Origin: Parvularcula maris
GTDB lineage: Bacteria > Pseudomonadota > Alphaproteobacteria > Caulobacterales > Parvularculaceae
Direction of reading: 5' to 3'
DNA: 64,000 bases
Assembly (NCBI RefSeq): GCF_024505085.1
Contig: NZ_JANIBC010000002.1
Coordinates: 301,016 to 365,015, forward strand
The notes below the pieces were generated by a model. The model had not been told where the DNA came from. It saw only the letters and a program-made list of their open reading frames with translations, and did no database searches. The position numbers and the translations under genes are program-made. This document shows, piece after piece, positions 18,901-28,926 of this stretch. Within the stretch, counting starts at the first letter, position 1, and the number at the start of each line of letters is the position of its first letter.

Positions 18901-19440
18901 CGAGCGGAAGCTGTCATGGAGCGGATGGTTCCCATCGGCGGCGTCCAGAGCGAAGTCGCGGACCACTTCGGTCAGCAGCGCCTGGGCCTCGTCCTCTTCG
19001 AGCGGCACGAAACCCACCGCCAGCCCCGCCTCTGCCGGAAACCGGCCAAGAATCGAGGCGCAGAGGCTGTGGATGGTCTGGATCTTCAGACCGCCGGGGC
19101 TCTCCAGCGCCTTGGCGAAGAGACGTCGCGCGCCAGCGAGTTCGGAAGTAGGCGGCGTCTCACCCGTCACCTCTTCGATCGCTTTGGCAAGCTCGCCATC
19201 GTCCTTGAGCGCCCACTCGCTCAGCATACCAAGCAGCCGCTCGGCCATCTCGGCAGCGGCGGCCTTGGTGTAGGTGATGCAGACGATGCTGGCCGGCGGC
19301 GAGCCCGCCAGAAGCTGTCTGATCACACGCCGCACGAGCACGTAGGTCTTGCCCGTACCGGCATTGGCCGAGACCCAGGCCGAGGTAGCCGGGTTGCCGA
19401 CCTCGCGCTGGATACGGATGGTGGCTTCGAGCTCACTCAT
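16000..19440 (-). CDS. addA: Double-strand break repair helicase-nuclease AddA
   Basis: AddA, 1146 residues, the UvrD-like motor and nuclease subunit of AddAB, which resects double-strand breaks for RecA loading. Motifs: Walker A ANAGTGKT (Lys31), [22 protein letters not shown] (motif II), [27 protein letters not shown], and [12 protein letters not shown]. The C-terminal RecB-like nuclease domain has ILIHRLLE and LAEFKTTR. Its start overlaps the addB end by 8 bases, so the subunits are probably translated together. Confidence 0.97.
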   Translation of the reverse strand: MSELEATIRIQREVGNPATSAWVSANAGTGKTYVLVRRVIRQLLAGSPPASIVCITYTKAAAAEMAERLLGMLSEWALKDDGELAKAIEEVTGETPPTSELAGARRLFAKALESPGGLKIQTIHSLCASILGRFPAEAGLAVGFVPLEEDEAQALLTEVVRDFALDAADGNHPLHDSFRSATKRFQGEAEEPGNFSGLTLERALLSYAAKTRGLRSLSIGSTDLGTVLRQATGCKDDCEMAIAEECLTRLKSDSLTREILQVFPELNATAGKLAQALADIVESDPHPDHLRFSALHTKTGTRQKQGLTKASTKIANWESRWDAYCAHIEDGQDRLKALDCYRENEHMDRLAIGVLTAYQVKKAERNALDYDDLVERTLELLTDTQFPWIQYKLDAGIEHVLLDEAQDTSPVQWELFRRLVEEIVSAEPESTGRERARTLFVVGDPKQSIYAFNGAEAALFNENREAYRAVMADHLAARELYLSFRTSQPVLSTVDAVFRNERFRAVAGGYADHVSSKPAFPGSVELWDHFPKIDKEKPPVWNRGVDAPSATSEDRRVAEAIAADIKAKLDGPPPLACREGARLQPSDVMVLFQRRGPRFRETIRTLAEAGVPCAGTDRIAINEDVAVKDLICLLRFAANRDDCFSLAVLLKSPMWGWTDEDLLALHRERGASRLWKAVREQQGRGGRLGSLADIAAPELQSLLDAGSRTGPYGLLSAALDGAPDGLTGRTRFRRRLGDGYREAADAFLEEALAFEEQEPRSIHGFLRHAEKLQREIKREVAGDETGGVRVMTVHGAKGLEAPLVYIGDADYLKRSSDVFKTNPWVTMTGEGGAVLPVLVPSSAGDRPSAISDLCAESDERRIEEYHRLLYVAMTRSAEHLVVCGGKEPKGSGPSSWHAMVGDALGEMAKDHPVQTIPLDDGRTKKRYCVEAEVAAIEDSKAEARYAAPPPWLERRAEKEAAPTVVYPSLLGDREEDVRGRIARTPASGDPRLRGILIHRLLEVLPSHDTEDWVEVAAEILRREGRGLDDEEQKEVLAATLTVLKRTELTQLFGPGAQGEVSIQGEIGGQTISGEIDRLLVTDQKVILAEFKTTRWVPESSADIPRAHRQQTELYAQLLRRLFPSRAVQPLLVYTAGPTVFELHEER

Positions 19441-22400
19441 CGCCCTGGTCCTTGATCCACTCGCCGCGCCTCGCCAGCCAGTCGAACGGTGTATCCGTGT
19501 CGTCCCTGTAGGGATGAAGCTGGGATGGGAAGGAGGTCGTTCCCGTATAGACCGTCCCTAGCCAGTCACGGAACTTCTCTTCAAACTGATAAAGCTCTTC
19601 GCGCAACTTGTCCCCCTCCTGCCAACTATCGTCACGCCCCTTGCCGGATACAAGGCCGTCCGCGTTGCTGCCTGTAAGCTTGACAAAGGAGACCTGGCGG
19701 ACCGGGGTCCGGCCTAGGCCTTCGAACGCCCCGTCCTGCAGCATCAGTGCGGTGAGGTAGAGCTGCGGCGAGTACTGCTTCTGCTCCTTCAGGCTGGCGG
19801 AGCCGCCTTTCTTGTAGTCGATCACGTGCAGTGATCCGTCCTCGAACCGGTCGATGCGGTCGGCGCGCGCGGTGATCTCGATGCTACCGCCGCCGTGTTC
19901 GAAGGTCCAGACCCCCTGCTCCTCGATGGCCGCCGGGGACGAGCGCTCTCTCGCTTCGGTTTCGAAGGCCTCGAAGTTGGTCAGCGCCTGGTCGAGAAAC
20001 TTCGCGTTGAGCTGCTGCTGCACCGCAGGCATGTCGTAGCGCTGCATGATATCGGGGAGCAGTTCACGGAGCTTCTCGATGATGTCGTGCGTGGGTGTAC
20101 CGCCTTCAGCGGCGACGAAGTCCTCCAGGAGGGCGTGGAGCATGGAGCCGCGCTCCGCATGGGAGAACGGCTCGGCGTAGCTTGGCAGCGGACGCAGAGC
20201 CAGGATACGGCTGACGAAGATCTCATACGGGTCGCGCAGCCAGGTGCTGATCGCGCTGACCGAGAGGCGTTTGGGGAGAAGGTCCGCTTCCGCTCGGGGG
20301 GCGGGCCGGGGCACCGGTTGGGCCTCTCCGTGAGAGCCGTAGCGATGACGTGCCAGCGCGGAGAGACGGGGAGCTGCGTCGTGCCGCCCCTCCTTGTCGA
20401 TCTGTCCAAGGAAGCTCTCCAGACGGACCATCAGCCGCGAGGCCCTGGCAGGGGACCGCCCCTGCCTCGCCGACCGGGTCAGCAGAACCTCGGGCTGTGC
20501 GGCAAAGTCCAGAAAATCGTGGGCCACCCGGCCTATATCGAGCTCGGGTTCGGGCAGACCCAGATGCTTCCTCATGCCGCGCGAGAGGAAGGGGTCCACC
20601 GGCGCCTCTACCGGCCAGACGCCCTCCTGAAGACCTCCGACCACGACCAGATCAGCCGTCTGAAGACGCGCTTCGAGGAGGCCGTAGATGGCGAGACGCG
20701 GGTGCTGGCCGCCGGGGGGGCGGATGCTGACCCCGTCGAGAAGCGCGTCGAACACTTCCGGGTAGTCCTGAAGCGTCGTTCTCCCAAGATCGACGCCGCC
20801 TTCGAGGAGGTCCGCGAGATGGGCCTCCAGCGCCTCCCCGTCCTCGAAGCGGAAAAGCCTCTCCTCGCCTTCTTCTTCCGAAGTTGCAGCAAGCTCTGTG
20901 GCGGCAGCTAGGTGAAGCCTCAGAAGATCGGCGACGGAAGACGGCGCCGGGCCGGGGATCTCCATGATGTTGCGGAGCCGACCCAGCAATATCCGTACTC
21001 GGTCCGTTCGCTCGGCGTGACGGTCCGAACGCCCGGAGAAGGGACGCCAATCGTCACCCAGCGAACGCTCGAGCCCGTCCCACCCTTCGCGCGGCTCGCG
21101 GCCCCTGAGGAAGAGGTCGAAAGCTTGCACCATGGGACGCCGCTCCTCGGACGACAGTCCCGCACCGAAGAGCTGGTGCCCTACGAGCCCCGCCAGCGAG
21201 ACGGCGTCGGAGGGACGGACCATGACCTTGGCGACGAGGCGAAGAAAGGTGGCGCGGTAGGAACCCCGAAGCGGGGTACCGCCGCTATCGTCGATCTCGA
21301 TGCCCCATCCGCCGAGCCGGGACGCGACCCGCCGCGCCAGAAGGCGGTCTGCGGTGACGAGGTAGGCGCTCTTTCCCTCCTCCTCCAGCACCTCGCGCAG
21401 GGCCAGCGCGATGAAGTCGGCCTCTTCCTCCGTCGTCGCCGCTTTGGCGTAGGACAGTCCGTGAAGGGCGTCTTCGGAAAGGTGCTCCTCCTTGAACCGC
21501 TGGAAGCTCTCCGCCCAGTTCGCCGTGGCTTCGGCGGGGGTGAGCGCCAGGGAGAGGAGTGCGGTACGCCCGCGATGACGCGCATCACTTCCCTGGTCGG
21601 GGGTGAGGTCCACGACGTCCCCGCGGGAGATACCGCCGAAAGCCTCGTCGAGCAGGCATTTGAAGACGTGCTGGGGATGGGGCGCCTCGATGGCGTCCCA
21701 CGCCTCCGAAGCCAAGCCGAAGTCCAACCCCGGTAGGATGACGGCGCCGTTGGGCAACCTTGAGATACAGGACAGGAAGTCCACGGAAGACGGGGTGGTT
21801 CCCAAGAACCCGGCGGCGAGGACCAGCTCGTCCGTCTGCGTCTCGGCCAGACGGGCACAGAGGTCCCGAAGCAGTGTGGCCCGGCGAGCACGCCCGTCGA
21901 GATAGCCCTCCTCCCCAAGCCAACGGGGATAGTCTTCAGTCACCACACGGAGGGTCTTGACCAACCGTTTCCAGTGAGCCGCCCCCTCTTCGATGTCCGG
22001 CGACTGCTCGAGCTTCGCGATGGCATCCTTGGTGACGCCGTGCTCGGACAGAAGGTCCGACGTCTTCGACAGCTCCGCCGCTGCCCGGAGGGCGCCTGCC
22101 CAACTGATCGGCCTCTCCTCTTTCGCGCAAACCTTCTGGTAGATGGCCGCCAGCTTCAACCGCTTGGCCGTCGAGGAGGGGGCGGGCGGAACGATGCCGG
22201 AAGCGAAGCGCGCGGGCGGCATGTCCTCCTCGTCGAGGTCGGCCGTAGCGGTGATCTTAGGTAGCAGCATCACCCCCTGAGGTGCCGCCGAGGCGAAAGC
22301 CTGCTTCAGCGAGCGGACGGCCCGGCGTGAGGGCACGAAGATCCGTACCCGCGGCAGGTCTTCGATCCGGCTCCGGAAGTCGGAGAGGAGCGCTGCCACC

Positions 22401-22477
22401 AGATCCGCGAAGAAGGGCCGACCAGGGGCCATCCCGTAGACGGTCGGCTCGCTGCGTGCTGCCTTCGAGAAGATCAC
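19433..22477 (-). CDS. addB: Double-strand break repair protein AddB
   Basis: AddB, about 1014 residues, partner of AddA. Recognised by the N-terminal GRPFFADLVAAL and VFVPSRR-like segment (here RIFVPSRRAVRSLKQAF), the inactive helicase-like middle, and a C-terminal nuclease domain with GSMLHALLEDF and HVIDYKKGG. I chose the GTG at 22477, which has GAGGG just upstream and lies 8 bp after the murU stop. An ATG at 22546 would overlap murU by 62 bases and adds unconserved residues. Confidence 0.94.
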   Translation of the reverse strand: MIFSKAARSEPTVYGMAPGRPFFADLVAALLSDFRSRIEDLPRVRIFVPSRRAVRSLKQAFASAAPQGVMLLPKITATADLDEEDMPPARFASGIVPPAPSSTAKRLKLAAIYQKVCAKEERPISWAGALRAAAELSKTSDLLSEHGVTKDAIAKLEQSPDIEEGAAHWKRLVKTLRVVTEDYPRWLGEEGYLDGRARRATLLRDLCARLAETQTDELVLAAGFLGTTPSSVDFLSCISRLPNGAVILPGLDFGLASEAWDAIEAPHPQHVFKCLLDEAFGGISRGDVVDLTPDQGSDARHRGRTALLSLALTPAEATANWAESFQRFKEEHLSEDALHGLSYAKAATTEEEADFIALALREVLEEEGKSAYLVTADRLLARRVASRLGGWGIEIDDSGGTPLRGSYRATFLRLVAKVMVRPSDAVSLAGLVGHQLFGAGLSSEERRPMVQAFDLFLRGREPREGWDGLERSLGDDWRPFSGRSDRHAERTDRVRILLGRLRNIMEIPGPAPSSVADLLRLHLAAATELAATSEEEGEERLFRFEDGEALEAHLADLLEGGVDLGRTTLQDYPEVFDALLDGVSIRPPGGQHPRLAIYGLLEARLQTADLVVVGGLQEGVWPVEAPVDPFLSRGMRKHLGLPEPELDIGRVAHDFLDFAAQPEVLLTRSARQGRSPARASRLMVRLESFLGQIDKEGRHDAAPRLSALARHRYGSHGEAQPVPRPAPRAEADLLPKRLSVSAISTWLRDPYEIFVSRILALRPLPSYAEPFSHAERGSMLHALLEDFVAAEGGTPTHDIIEKLRELLPDIMQRYDMPAVQQQLNAKFLDQALTNFEAFETEARERSSPAAIEEQGVWTFEHGGGSIEITARADRIDRFEDGSLHVIDYKKGGSASLKEQKQYSPQLYLTALMLQDGAFEGLGRTPVRQVSFVKLTGSNADGLVSGKGRDDSWQEGDKLREELYQFEEKFRDWLGTVYTGTTSFPSQLHPYRDDTDTPFDWLARRGEWIKDQGDE

Positions 22478-22484
22478 CGAACCC

Positions 22485-23183
22485 TCAACCTTGCCGCTCG
22501 CCCAGCCTTTCCTCGGCTGCGGCGTGGCCTTCGGGATCGCCCACATGCATCCACTCGCCGGTGTGGACGATCCCCCTCATCCGTCCAGATGCCTCGGCTT
22601 TTGACCAGAACGCCCGCGTACTGACCGGCTCGATGGGGGAGCCTTCGAAGAGGCTGCGGCGGAGGATCTGAAGCCCTGTGAACACTAGAGGCTGTTCTTC
22701 CCGCATAGGGACGACTTTGCCCGATCCATCGAGCGAGAAGTCGCCCTTGCCAGGGTAACCCGATGTCCGGTCCTTCGGCACCAAAAGGAGGAGCACGTCA
22801 GTCTTCTCGTTCCAGGCCTTCGCTAGAGCATCGGCGGGGTTGCCGCCGAGGAGGATGGCATCGGTATTGGTGCTGAAGAAGGCCTCTCCCAGGTGCGGTA
22901 GCGCCTTGAGAATGCCGCCGCCGGTTTCGAGGAGCTGCTCGCGCTCGTCGGAGACGACTACTTCGACCTCTGAGACCGCGCCGAGATGCGCCTCGAGCTG
23001 GTCCGCACGGTGATGAACGTTGACCACGGCGCGATTCACGCCCCCCGCCGCCAACGTCTCGAAGGCGTAGTCGATCAGCGGCTTGCCAGCCACCTTGATC
23101 AGAGGCTTCGGGGTCTCGGGATCGAGCGATCTGATCCGTGTACCAAGCCCCGCCGCCAGCACCATGGCCGTGTCGATTCTCAT
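22485..23183 (-). CDS. murU: N-acetylmuramate-1-phosphate uridylyltransferase-type enzyme
   Basis: A nucleotidyltransferase of 232 residues. The N-terminal motif LAAGLGTRIRSL, then PKPLIKVAGKPLI, and the later TNTDAILLGG and GYPGKGDF segments are those of sugar-1-phosphate nucleotidyltransferases. Because it follows an AmgK-type kinase with a 4-base ATGA overlap, it is best read as MurU. That enzyme makes UDP-MurNAc from MurNAc-1-phosphate, so peptidoglycan sugars are recycled past the fosfomycin-sensitive step. The long open frame upstream is the antisense of amgK and is not coding. Confidence 0.9.
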   Translation of the reverse strand: MRIDTAMVLAAGLGTRIRSLDPETPKPLIKVAGKPLIDYAFETLAAGGVNRAVVNVHHRADQLEAHLGAVSEVEVVVSDEREQLLETGGGILKALPHLGEAFFSTNTDAILLGGNPADALAKAWNEKTDVLLLLVPKDRTSGYPGKGDFSLDGSGKVVPMREEQPLVFTGLQILRRSLFEGSPIEPVSTRAFWSKAEASGRMRGIVHTGEWMHVGDPEGHAAAEERLGERQG

Positions 23184-24253
23184 GGCTGGAGAAGCTCCGG
23201 GGCCACGCGCTCTAGGACTTCGCGGACGGGGCGAAGGGGCTCGCGCGCCAGGTCCTGGGCGAAGTGGTGTCGCACCCGGCTCATCATCGCAGCGTAGCGT
23301 TTCTTGCCAACCTCGTGGATCAGACGGGCGAAGAGGCCGAGGATCTTCGCGTTGCGCTGCGCGCCCAGTACCGCGTAGTCCGTCTCGAAGCCTCGCGCAT
23401 CCTCCGCACCCGACACGCCGCGCTCGTAGACAAGCTCCGCCGCCCGCTCGCCGACATCGCGTCTGGCGTCCTCGATCAGCGAGACCCAGTCGTAGGCAGC
23501 CTGGCCGACCATCATGTCCTGAAAGTCGAGAACTCCGACCCCCTCTTCCGTCAGCAGGAGGTTCTCGGCATGGAAGTCGCGGTGAACGAAGTGGCGGGGA
23601 GTAGAGAGCTGGCCGAGGACCTCGCGCCAAGCGGCCAGAAGCTCCGCTGTGTCCTGCTCGCAAAGGACCCGTCCGAGTTCTTTCGGAAGGTACCACCGGT
23701 CCAGAAGGCCCGCTTCGGTCTCGTAGGCGAGCCGGTCATAGGCCTGTACCGGCCAGGTACCAGTGAAATCCGCCGCCGGTTTGCTGCGTAGCACGTCCAG
23801 GACATCGGCGGCTGCAAGGTAGAGCTTCTCCTCCGCCTGCTGATCAGCAGCGGCCTCGGTGAGAAGCCTGCCTTCGAGCTCGGAGACGATGGCGAAGCCG
23901 CGCTCGAGATCGCAGGCCAGAACGCTCGGCACCTGAATGCCTCGTTCGCCGAGAATGGTCGCCGTCTCGCGATAGGCGACGAGGGAGTTGGCCGAACCCC
24001 TCACGCAGGCGCCGTAGCCGAGCCGCAAGCGCTGGCGCTCGTCAGCCTCCGGAGGACAGGGGGGCTCCTTCGCCGCGTCCGCCGCGTCCATGAGCAGCGC
24101 AGGCGACGGTCCGCCTTCGAGCCGGTAGTACTGCCTGGTCGAGGCGTCTGCGGTGAGGGGTGTGGGGACGGCGGCCGCGAAGGGTGTCGAGCCGAGGAAG
24201 TCGGCGCGCTCGCGGCTGCGCTTGTCCGTCTGCAACGCTGCCTCCGCCATCAC
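23180..24253 (-). CDS. amgK: Anomeric N-acetylmuramate/N-acetylglucosamine kinase-type protein
   Basis: A 357-residue aminoglycoside-phosphotransferase-fold kinase. The catalytic loop HRDFHAENLL and the metal-binding VLDFQDMM are clear. With MurU it forms the AmgK-MurU recycling route, phosphorylating MurNAc (and GlcNAc) at the anomeric carbon. The order tsaE-amgK-murU-addB-addA is a known alphaproteobacterial arrangement. Its start overlaps the tsaE stop by 4 bases. Function is inferred from fold plus neighbour. Confidence 0.88.
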   Translation of the reverse strand: MMAEAALQTDKRSRERADFLGSTPFAAAVPTPLTADASTRQYYRLEGGPSPALLMDAADAAKEPPCPPEADERQRLRLGYGACVRGSANSLVAYRETATILGERGIQVPSVLACDLERGFAIVSELEGRLLTEAAADQQAEEKLYLAAADVLDVLRSKPAADFTGTWPVQAYDRLAYETEAGLLDRWYLPKELGRVLCEQDTAELLAAWREVLGQLSTPRHFVHRDFHAENLLLTEEGVGVLDFQDMMVGQAAYDWVSLIEDARRDVGERAAELVYERGVSGAEDARGFETDYAVLGAQRNAKILGLFARLIHEVGKKRYAAMMSRVRHHFAQDLAREPLRPVREVLERVAPELLQP

Positions 24254-24711
24254 GCCGGCTCCTCAAACATAGGGGAGAGGCGGGCGGCCCAGTCGCCGTC
24301 CTTCCAGCCAAAGCGAACCATCCGTATGCCCTCCTTCTCTTCCTCGATCGTCAGATCGAGCGCGTCTCCGGGGAAGATCGCTTCCGCCCGCTCCGGCCAC
24401 TCGACCAAGGTGATCCCTGCCTCGATGAGGTCTTCCAACCCGAGCTCGAAAGCCTGCTCAAAAGCTTCGAGCCGGTAAAGGTCAACGTGGTGAACGGGAA
24501 TGTCCATTTCGTAAAGTTCGACCAGGGCGTAGGTGGGTGAGCCCACGTCGATCCTCGCGCCCGCCAGCGCTTGAATGATGCTGCGGGCCAGGGTGGTCTT
24601 TCCGGCACCGAGGTCGCCGCGAAGCAGAAGGCAGTCCCCTCGGCGAAGGATAGGAGCGAGGGAGCGGCCGAGCGCTCCCATCGCGTCCTCGCTCCCGACC
24701 CGCCTTTCCAT
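24250..24711 (-). CDS. tsaE: tRNA threonylcarbamoylation ATPase TsaE
   Basis: TsaE, 153 residues, the small ATPase that resets the TsaB-TsaD complex during t6A37 formation. Walker A is GDLGAGKTT (Lys38), followed by [20 protein letters not shown] and the LVEWPERAE motif. The ATG at 24711 is chosen; the open frame continues to a TTG at 24744 but without support. It heads a tightly overlapped run (tsaE-amgK-murU-addB-addA) transcribed away from the ferredoxin gene. Confidence 0.95.
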   Translation of the reverse strand: MERRVGSEDAMGALGRSLAPILRRGDCLLLRGDLGAGKTTLARSIIQALAGARIDVGSPTYALVELYEMDIPVHHVDLYRLEAFEQAFELGLEDLIEAGITLVEWPERAEAIFPGDALDLTIEEEKEGIRMVRFGWKDGDWAARLSPMFEEPA

Positions 24712-24832
24712 GTCTGCCCCGCCTCCGAACGTGCCGCGACCCAAGGATGCAGCCGCAAACCGTTTTCCCGCGCCGGGTTGGAAGTCGGCGCCGCCTCATC
24801 TAGATGCCCCCGATAACGAAAGGGAAGTGCCC

Positions 24833-25153
24833 GTGGTCAAGATCACCTTCATCGAACATAGCGGCGCCGAGCACGAGGTGGACGCGAAGGAGGGGCTGAC
24901 CCTCATGGAGGTCGCGGTGAAGGCCGGGGTGCCGGGCATCGACGCCGATTGCGGCGGCGCCTGCGCCTGCGCCACCTGTCACGTCTATGTCGATGAGGGC
25001 TTCACCTCGAAGACCGGCGAGCCCTCCCCCATGGAGGAGTCGATGCTCGACTTCGCCTCGGAGCGCCAGGACAACTCCCGCCTCTCCTGCCAGATCGGGG
25101 TGAAGAGCGACCTTGAGGGCATGCGGGTGAAGATACCGGAGTTCCAAGGCTGA
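24833..25153 (+). CDS. 2Fe-2S ferredoxin, adrenodoxin type
   Basis: A 106-residue ferredoxin. The cluster ligands are Cys40, Cys46, Cys49 (CGGACACATC, C-x5-C-x2-C) and Cys86 (RLSCQIG), the pattern of adrenodoxin/FdxB-type proteins that feed electrons to P450s or iron-sulfur assembly. An extra Cys44 lies within the loop. The GTG start at 24833 has AGGGAAG about 7 bases upstream. The stop codon overlaps the proposed CTG start of mmcB. Confidence 0.95.
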   Translation: MVKITFIEHSGAEHEVDAKEGLTLMEVAVKAGVPGIDADCGGACACATCHVYVDEGFTSKTGEPSPMEESMLDFASERQDNSRLSCQIGVKSDLEGMRVKIPEFQG

Positions 25154-25602
25154 GCGCCGCCGCTCCCCTCCCCGAAGAGGGTCTGCCGCCGGACGGCAGG
25201 CCCGAGGTCACCCTCGCCGTCACCCGCGGCGCCACTCGGCTGGTGCTCGATCTCGGCTATGCGCCGATGCTGGAGCTCTCCCTTCCCAACGGACGCCGGG
25301 CGGACATCGCCGGGGTCTCCAGGAAGGGCGAGATCGTCATGGTCGAGGTCAAGTCTTGCAAAGCAGACTTTGAAGTCGACAACAAATGGCCAGAGTACAA
25401 AGACTACTGCGATCTCTTTTACTTCGCGGTTCCTGAGGACTTTCCTGTCGAGTACTTACCGGAGGAGGAAGGACTGATCATCGCCGACGGCTTCGGCGGT
25501 GCGGTGGTGCGCCCTGCCCTGAAGGATCCCTTGGCCGGAGCCAGGCGCAAACAGACCCTGATCCGCATCGCTCGCAAGGCAGCATTCCGCGCGCTCAGCT
25601 AA
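25150..25602 (+). CDS. mmcB: MmcB-family DNA repair protein, non-canonical start
   Basis: An MmcB/DUF1052-type putative nuclease; in Caulobacter MmcB acts in damage tolerance with the ImuB/DnaE2 mutasome. The PD-(D/E)XK-like core is visible: [24 protein letters not shown], then [16 protein letters not shown] and [15 protein letters not shown]. The first standard start codon is the GTG at 25243 (119 residues), but that cuts away the helix [19 protein letters not shown], which family members have. The frame is open back to a stop at 25114-25116 with no ATG, GTG or TTG. The only plausible upstream start is CTG at 25150, overlapping the ferredoxin stop (CTGA), giving 150 residues. If CTG is not used, the gene is 25243-25602. 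Confidence 0.8.
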   Translation: MSAAAPLPEEGLPPDGRPEVTLAVTRGATRLVLDLGYAPMLELSLPNGRRADIAGVSRKGEIVMVEVKSCKADFEVDNKWPEYKDYCDLFYFAVPEDFPVEYLPEEEGLIIADGFGGAVVRPALKDPLAGARRKQTLIRIARKAAFRALS

Positions 25603-25657
25603 GCTATTCTAAAGTCTTACCGCCGGGAAACCTAGGAAAAGCCCCCTGAAACGAAAT

Positions 25658-25689
25658 GCGGCGGCACCATGGGGGATTGGTGCCGCCGC
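25658..25689. terminator. Strong hairpin after mmcB
   Basis: A perfect 11-bp stem GCGGCGGCACC (25658-25668) / GGTGCCGCCGC (25679-25689) with a 10-base loop, 55 bp after the mmcB stop. There is no T-run, so it is either a weak intrinsic terminator or an mRNA 3' stabiliser. The rest of 25603-25823 shows nothing I recognise. Confidence 0.5.
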
Positions 25690-25823
25690 GGATTCCAAAG
25701 GCCGATCGCACTCCGCCTTCGAACAGGCAGCGACGTATTGGGTGGGGGGATCGCGCTGCCTGGAACTATTGCTAGCCTAGTATTCGCCCCCCTGCAACCA
25801 TCTTTCTTCTAACTGTTCTTTAG

Positions 25824-26513
25824 TCACGGGGTCAGCTCTTGCTGCAGCGCAGCATGGGACGGCAGAACCTTCGCAGCGCCCACGGCGAGCAGCCGATCGC
25901 CGTGACCGCCGAAACAGTGCCCGCCCCCCGTGAAACCGAAGGCCTGCATGCCCGCGGCGAGTGCGGCCTCGACCCCGTAGACGCTGTCCTCGATGACCAA
26001 ACAGCTCGCCGGATCCGTCCCGAGCCTGTCGGCGGCGTAGAGGAAAATGTCGGGGGCGGGTTTGCCCTGCGACACAATGTCCGCGGAGTAGACATGCTCG
26101 CCGAAGAGCGGCTTGAGCCCGAAGCGCTCCACCTTGCTGTCGAGGAACGCCTGCTTCGACGAGGAGGCCACGGCAACGCGGCAGTCGGCGGCTATCGCGG
26201 CCCTTACCGACTGGGCGGCTCCGGGTACCGCCTGCATGGTGTGCTTGGCCGCCCGGCGAGCCGCGATCATGCCTTCGAACAGCGCCTCGCTCTCTTCCTC
26301 ATCGGGCGCACGCCCCAGGACATCGGCGTAGTCCTGGACCAGTTCTTCGCGGAAGCGGTCGTCGCGCTTGCCGGTGTAGCGGCGGATGATCTCCTCCGCT
26401 GAAAAGGAAAAGCCCCGGTCCCTGAGGAACCGGGCGCTTTCTTCGAGGCCGACGACCTCGCTATCCACGAGGACGCCGTCGCAGTCGAACAGGACGGCGT
26501 CCCAGGAAGCCAC
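25824..26513 (-). CDS. HAD-family hydrolase, beta-phosphoglucomutase-like
   Basis: A 229-residue haloacid-dehalogenase superfamily enzyme. Motif I is FDCDGVLVDS (Asp10 nucleophile, Asp12), motif II lies in VAVASSSKQ, motif III is the Lys in GKPAPDIF, and motif IV is VIEDSVYGV. The alpha-helical cap between residues 17 and 85 is that of phosphoglucomutase/phosphoglycolate-phosphatase-like subfamily I members. The substrate is probably a small sugar phosphate but is not determinable. It lies 4 bp after hppA in the same direction and is likely co-transcribed. Confidence 0.88.
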   Translation of the reverse strand: MASWDAVLFDCDGVLVDSEVVGLEESARFLRDRGFSFSAEEIIRRYTGKRDDRFREELVQDYADVLGRAPDEEESEALFEGMIAARRAAKHTMQAVPGAAQSVRAAIAADCRVAVASSSKQAFLDSKVERFGLKPLFGEHVYSADIVSQGKPAPDIFLYAADRLGTDPASCLVIEDSVYGVEAALAAGMQAFGFTGGGHCFGGHGDRLLAVGAAKVLPSHAALQQELTP

Positions 26514-26517
26514 GAAC

Positions 26518-28692
26518 TTAAGCGCCGAGGCTGGCGAGATAGGCGAGGAGCAGGAGGGCCACGATGTTGGTGATCTTGATCATCGGGTTCACCGCCGGGC
26601 CCGCCGTGTCCTTGTAGGGGTCACCCACCGTGTCGCCGGTGACGGCTGCCTTGTGGGCTTCGGAGCCTTTGCCGCCGTGGTGGCCGTCCTCGATATACTT
26701 CTTTGCGTTGTCCCATGCGCCGCCGCCGGCGGTCATGGAGAGGGCGAGGAAGAGACCGGTGATGATGACGCCCATCAGCATGGCGCCGACCGCTGCGAGC
26801 GCCTGGCCTGTGCCTGCCACCGCGCCGACGCAGAAGTAGAGCACGATGGGGCCGAGGATCGGCAGGAGCGAGGGGACAATCATCTCCTTGATGGCGGCAC
26901 CCGTGAGAAGGTTCACGGCGCGACCGTAGTCCGGCTTCTCCGTCCGGTCCATGATGCCCGGCTTCTCCTTGAACTGGCGGCGCACCTCCTCGACGATGGC
27001 CGAAGCCGCCCGGCCCACCGCCTGCATGGCGAGGGAGCCGAAAAGGAAGGGCAGAAGCCCGCCGAAGAAGAGACCCACGATGACGTAAGGGTTGATCAGC
27101 GAGTAGTCCGGCACGATCCCCTCGAAGAAGGGGTAGGTCTCCGGGTTCGCCGCAAAGTAGCGAAGGTCCTCCGCATAGGCCGCGAACAGCACCAGCGCGC
27201 CGAGACCCGCCGAGCCGATGGCGTAACCCTTAGTGACGGCCTTGGTGGTGTTGCCGACCGCATCCAGCGCGTCGGTGGTGTCACGCACCGAGCCTTCGAG
27301 CTCACTCATCTCGGCGATGCCGCCCGCATTGTCAGTGACGGGGCCGAAGGCGTCGAGGGCCACGATCATACCTGCCAGCGCCAGCATGGTCGTCACCGCG
27401 ATGGCGATGCCGTAGAGACCGGCCAAGCTGAACGCTGTGATGATGCCGATGATGATGATGATCGCCGGGATGGCGGTCGCCTCCATTGAGACGGCGAGGC
27501 CCTGGATCACATTGGTGCCGTGGCCGGACTCCGATGCCTTGGCGACGGACTTGACGGGCCTGAACCCGGTGCCGGTGTAGTACTCGGTCACCCAGACGAT
27601 GGCGCCGGTGACGGCGAGGCCGATGATGCCGCACCAGAAGAGGCTCATGCCCGTGAAGGTCTTGAGCCCTTCACCGCCCACACCGGGCATGAAGAACTCC
27701 TCGCCGAAGGGCACGACCAGCGCCGTGACGATGAGAAGAGCGATGATCGAGAGACCGCCGGTGACAATCAGGCCCTTGTAGAGCGCGCCCATCACATTGG
27801 TGGACCCCTTGCCGAGCTTGACGAAGTAGGTGCCCGCGATCGAGGTCAGGATGCACGAGCCCCCAATGGCCAGCGGGTAGAGCATGAAGCGCTGCACCGC
27901 CGAGAGCGAGCCCTCCTCCGCCGGAAGACCGACGAAGATGATCGAGGCCAGCACCATGGTGGCGGCGATGGTCACGACATAGGTCTCGAAGAGGTCGGCG
28001 GCCATGCCCGCGCAGTCGCCGACATTGTCGCCTACGTTGTCCGCGATGGTGGCGGCGTTCCTGGGGTCGTCCTCGGGGATGCCAGCTTCAACCTTGCCAA
28101 CGAGGTCGCCGCCCACGTCAGCGCCCTTGGTGAAGATACCGCCGCCGAGACGGGCGAAGACGGAGATGAGCGAGGCGCCCAAGCTGAGCGAGATCAGGCC
28201 GTTGACGACCCGGCGGCTCTCCTCCTCGAAACCCAAGGGGCCGGTGAGGAGCGCGAAATAGACCGCGAGGCCCAGAAGGGCGAGGCCAGCGACCAGCATG
28301 CCGGTCACGGCGCCCGCCTTGAAGGCGATGTCGAGGCCCTGTTGGAGGCCGTGACGCGAGGCCTCCGTGGTGCGCACATTGGCCCTCACCGAGATGAGCA
28401 TGCCGATGAAGCCAGCGGCGCCTGAGAGCACCGCGCCGAGGACGAAGCCCACCGCGGGCACGAAATCGCCGCGGAAGAAGATGAGGAGCAGCACCGTGGC
28501 GATGACGCCGACAATGGCGATGGTGGTGTACTGGCGGGTCAGATAGGCCGAAGCGCCTTCCTGGATGGCGCCAGCGATCTCCTGCATGCGCTCGTTACCG
28601 GCGGGCGCGGCCAGCACCTGCCTTGTGGTGTAGATGCCGTAGGCCACGGCAGCCAGCCCCGCCAGGATGACGAGAAACAGTGAAAAGCCCAT
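26518..28692 (-). CDS. hppA: K+-insensitive H+-translocating pyrophosphatase
   Basis: A 724-residue polytopic inner-membrane enzyme with about 16 helices. It couples pyrophosphate hydrolysis to proton pumping. The pyrophosphate site is seen as [11 protein letters not shown] and [19 protein letters not shown], plus later [20 protein letters not shown]. Lys484 in GNTTKA is diagnostic: K+-dependent enzymes have Ala there (GNTTAA), so this is predicted to be the K+-insensitive, proton-pumping type. The 234 bp upstream (28693-28926) is shared with the divergent pirin gene. Confidence 0.96.
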   Translation of the reverse strand: MGFSLFLVILAGLAAVAYGIYTTRQVLAAPAGNERMQEIAGAIQEGASAYLTRQYTTIAIVGVIATVLLLIFFRGDFVPAVGFVLGAVLSGAAGFIGMLISVRANVRTTEASRHGLQQGLDIAFKAGAVTGMLVAGLALLGLAVYFALLTGPLGFEEESRRVVNGLISLSLGASLISVFARLGGGIFTKGADVGGDLVGKVEAGIPEDDPRNAATIADNVGDNVGDCAGMAADLFETYVVTIAATMVLASIIFVGLPAEEGSLSAVQRFMLYPLAIGGSCILTSIAGTYFVKLGKGSTNVMGALYKGLIVTGGLSIIALLIVTALVVPFGEEFFMPGVGGEGLKTFTGMSLFWCGIIGLAVTGAIVWVTEYYTGTGFRPVKSVAKASESGHGTNVIQGLAVSMEATAIPAIIIIIGIITAFSLAGLYGIAIAVTTMLALAGMIVALDAFGPVTDNAGGIAEMSELEGSVRDTTDALDAVGNTTKAVTKGYAIGSAGLGALVLFAAYAEDLRYFAANPETYPFFEGIVPDYSLINPYVIVGLFFGGLLPFLFGSLAMQAVGRAASAIVEEVRRQFKEKPGIMDRTEKPDYGRAVNLLTGAAIKEMIVPSLLPILGPIVLYFCVGAVAGTGQALAAVGAMLMGVIITGLFLALSMTAGGGAWDNAKKYIEDGHHGGKGSEAHKAAVTGDTVGDPYKDTAGPAVNPMIKITNIVALLLLAYLASLGA

Positions 28693-28926
28693 GGATGCTC
28701 CCCTGAACAGTTGAACCCCGCATGCGCCGTTGCGCCGCGGTTTTGACGTGTGGGCTTGGCAGCGCTCGCGCGCAAAATCAACGCAAGGGAGCCATGTGCT
28801 GCGCCGCAGGAGTGAAGAAATAGCAGTTCGCGCGAAGGGGCGGTCTCGTCACGAGAGCTTTGCGTTGCCGACCCTTGGACAGCTCTCCATGCGAAGCCAG
28901 ATGAGGGGCAGAGAAGGAGCCCTGCC

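Noticed and set aside
22485-23696. A 403-residue version of MurU
   Set aside because: The extra N-terminal residues are antisense of amgK. The real nucleotidyltransferase begins at ATG 23183, which overlaps the amgK stop by 4 bases.
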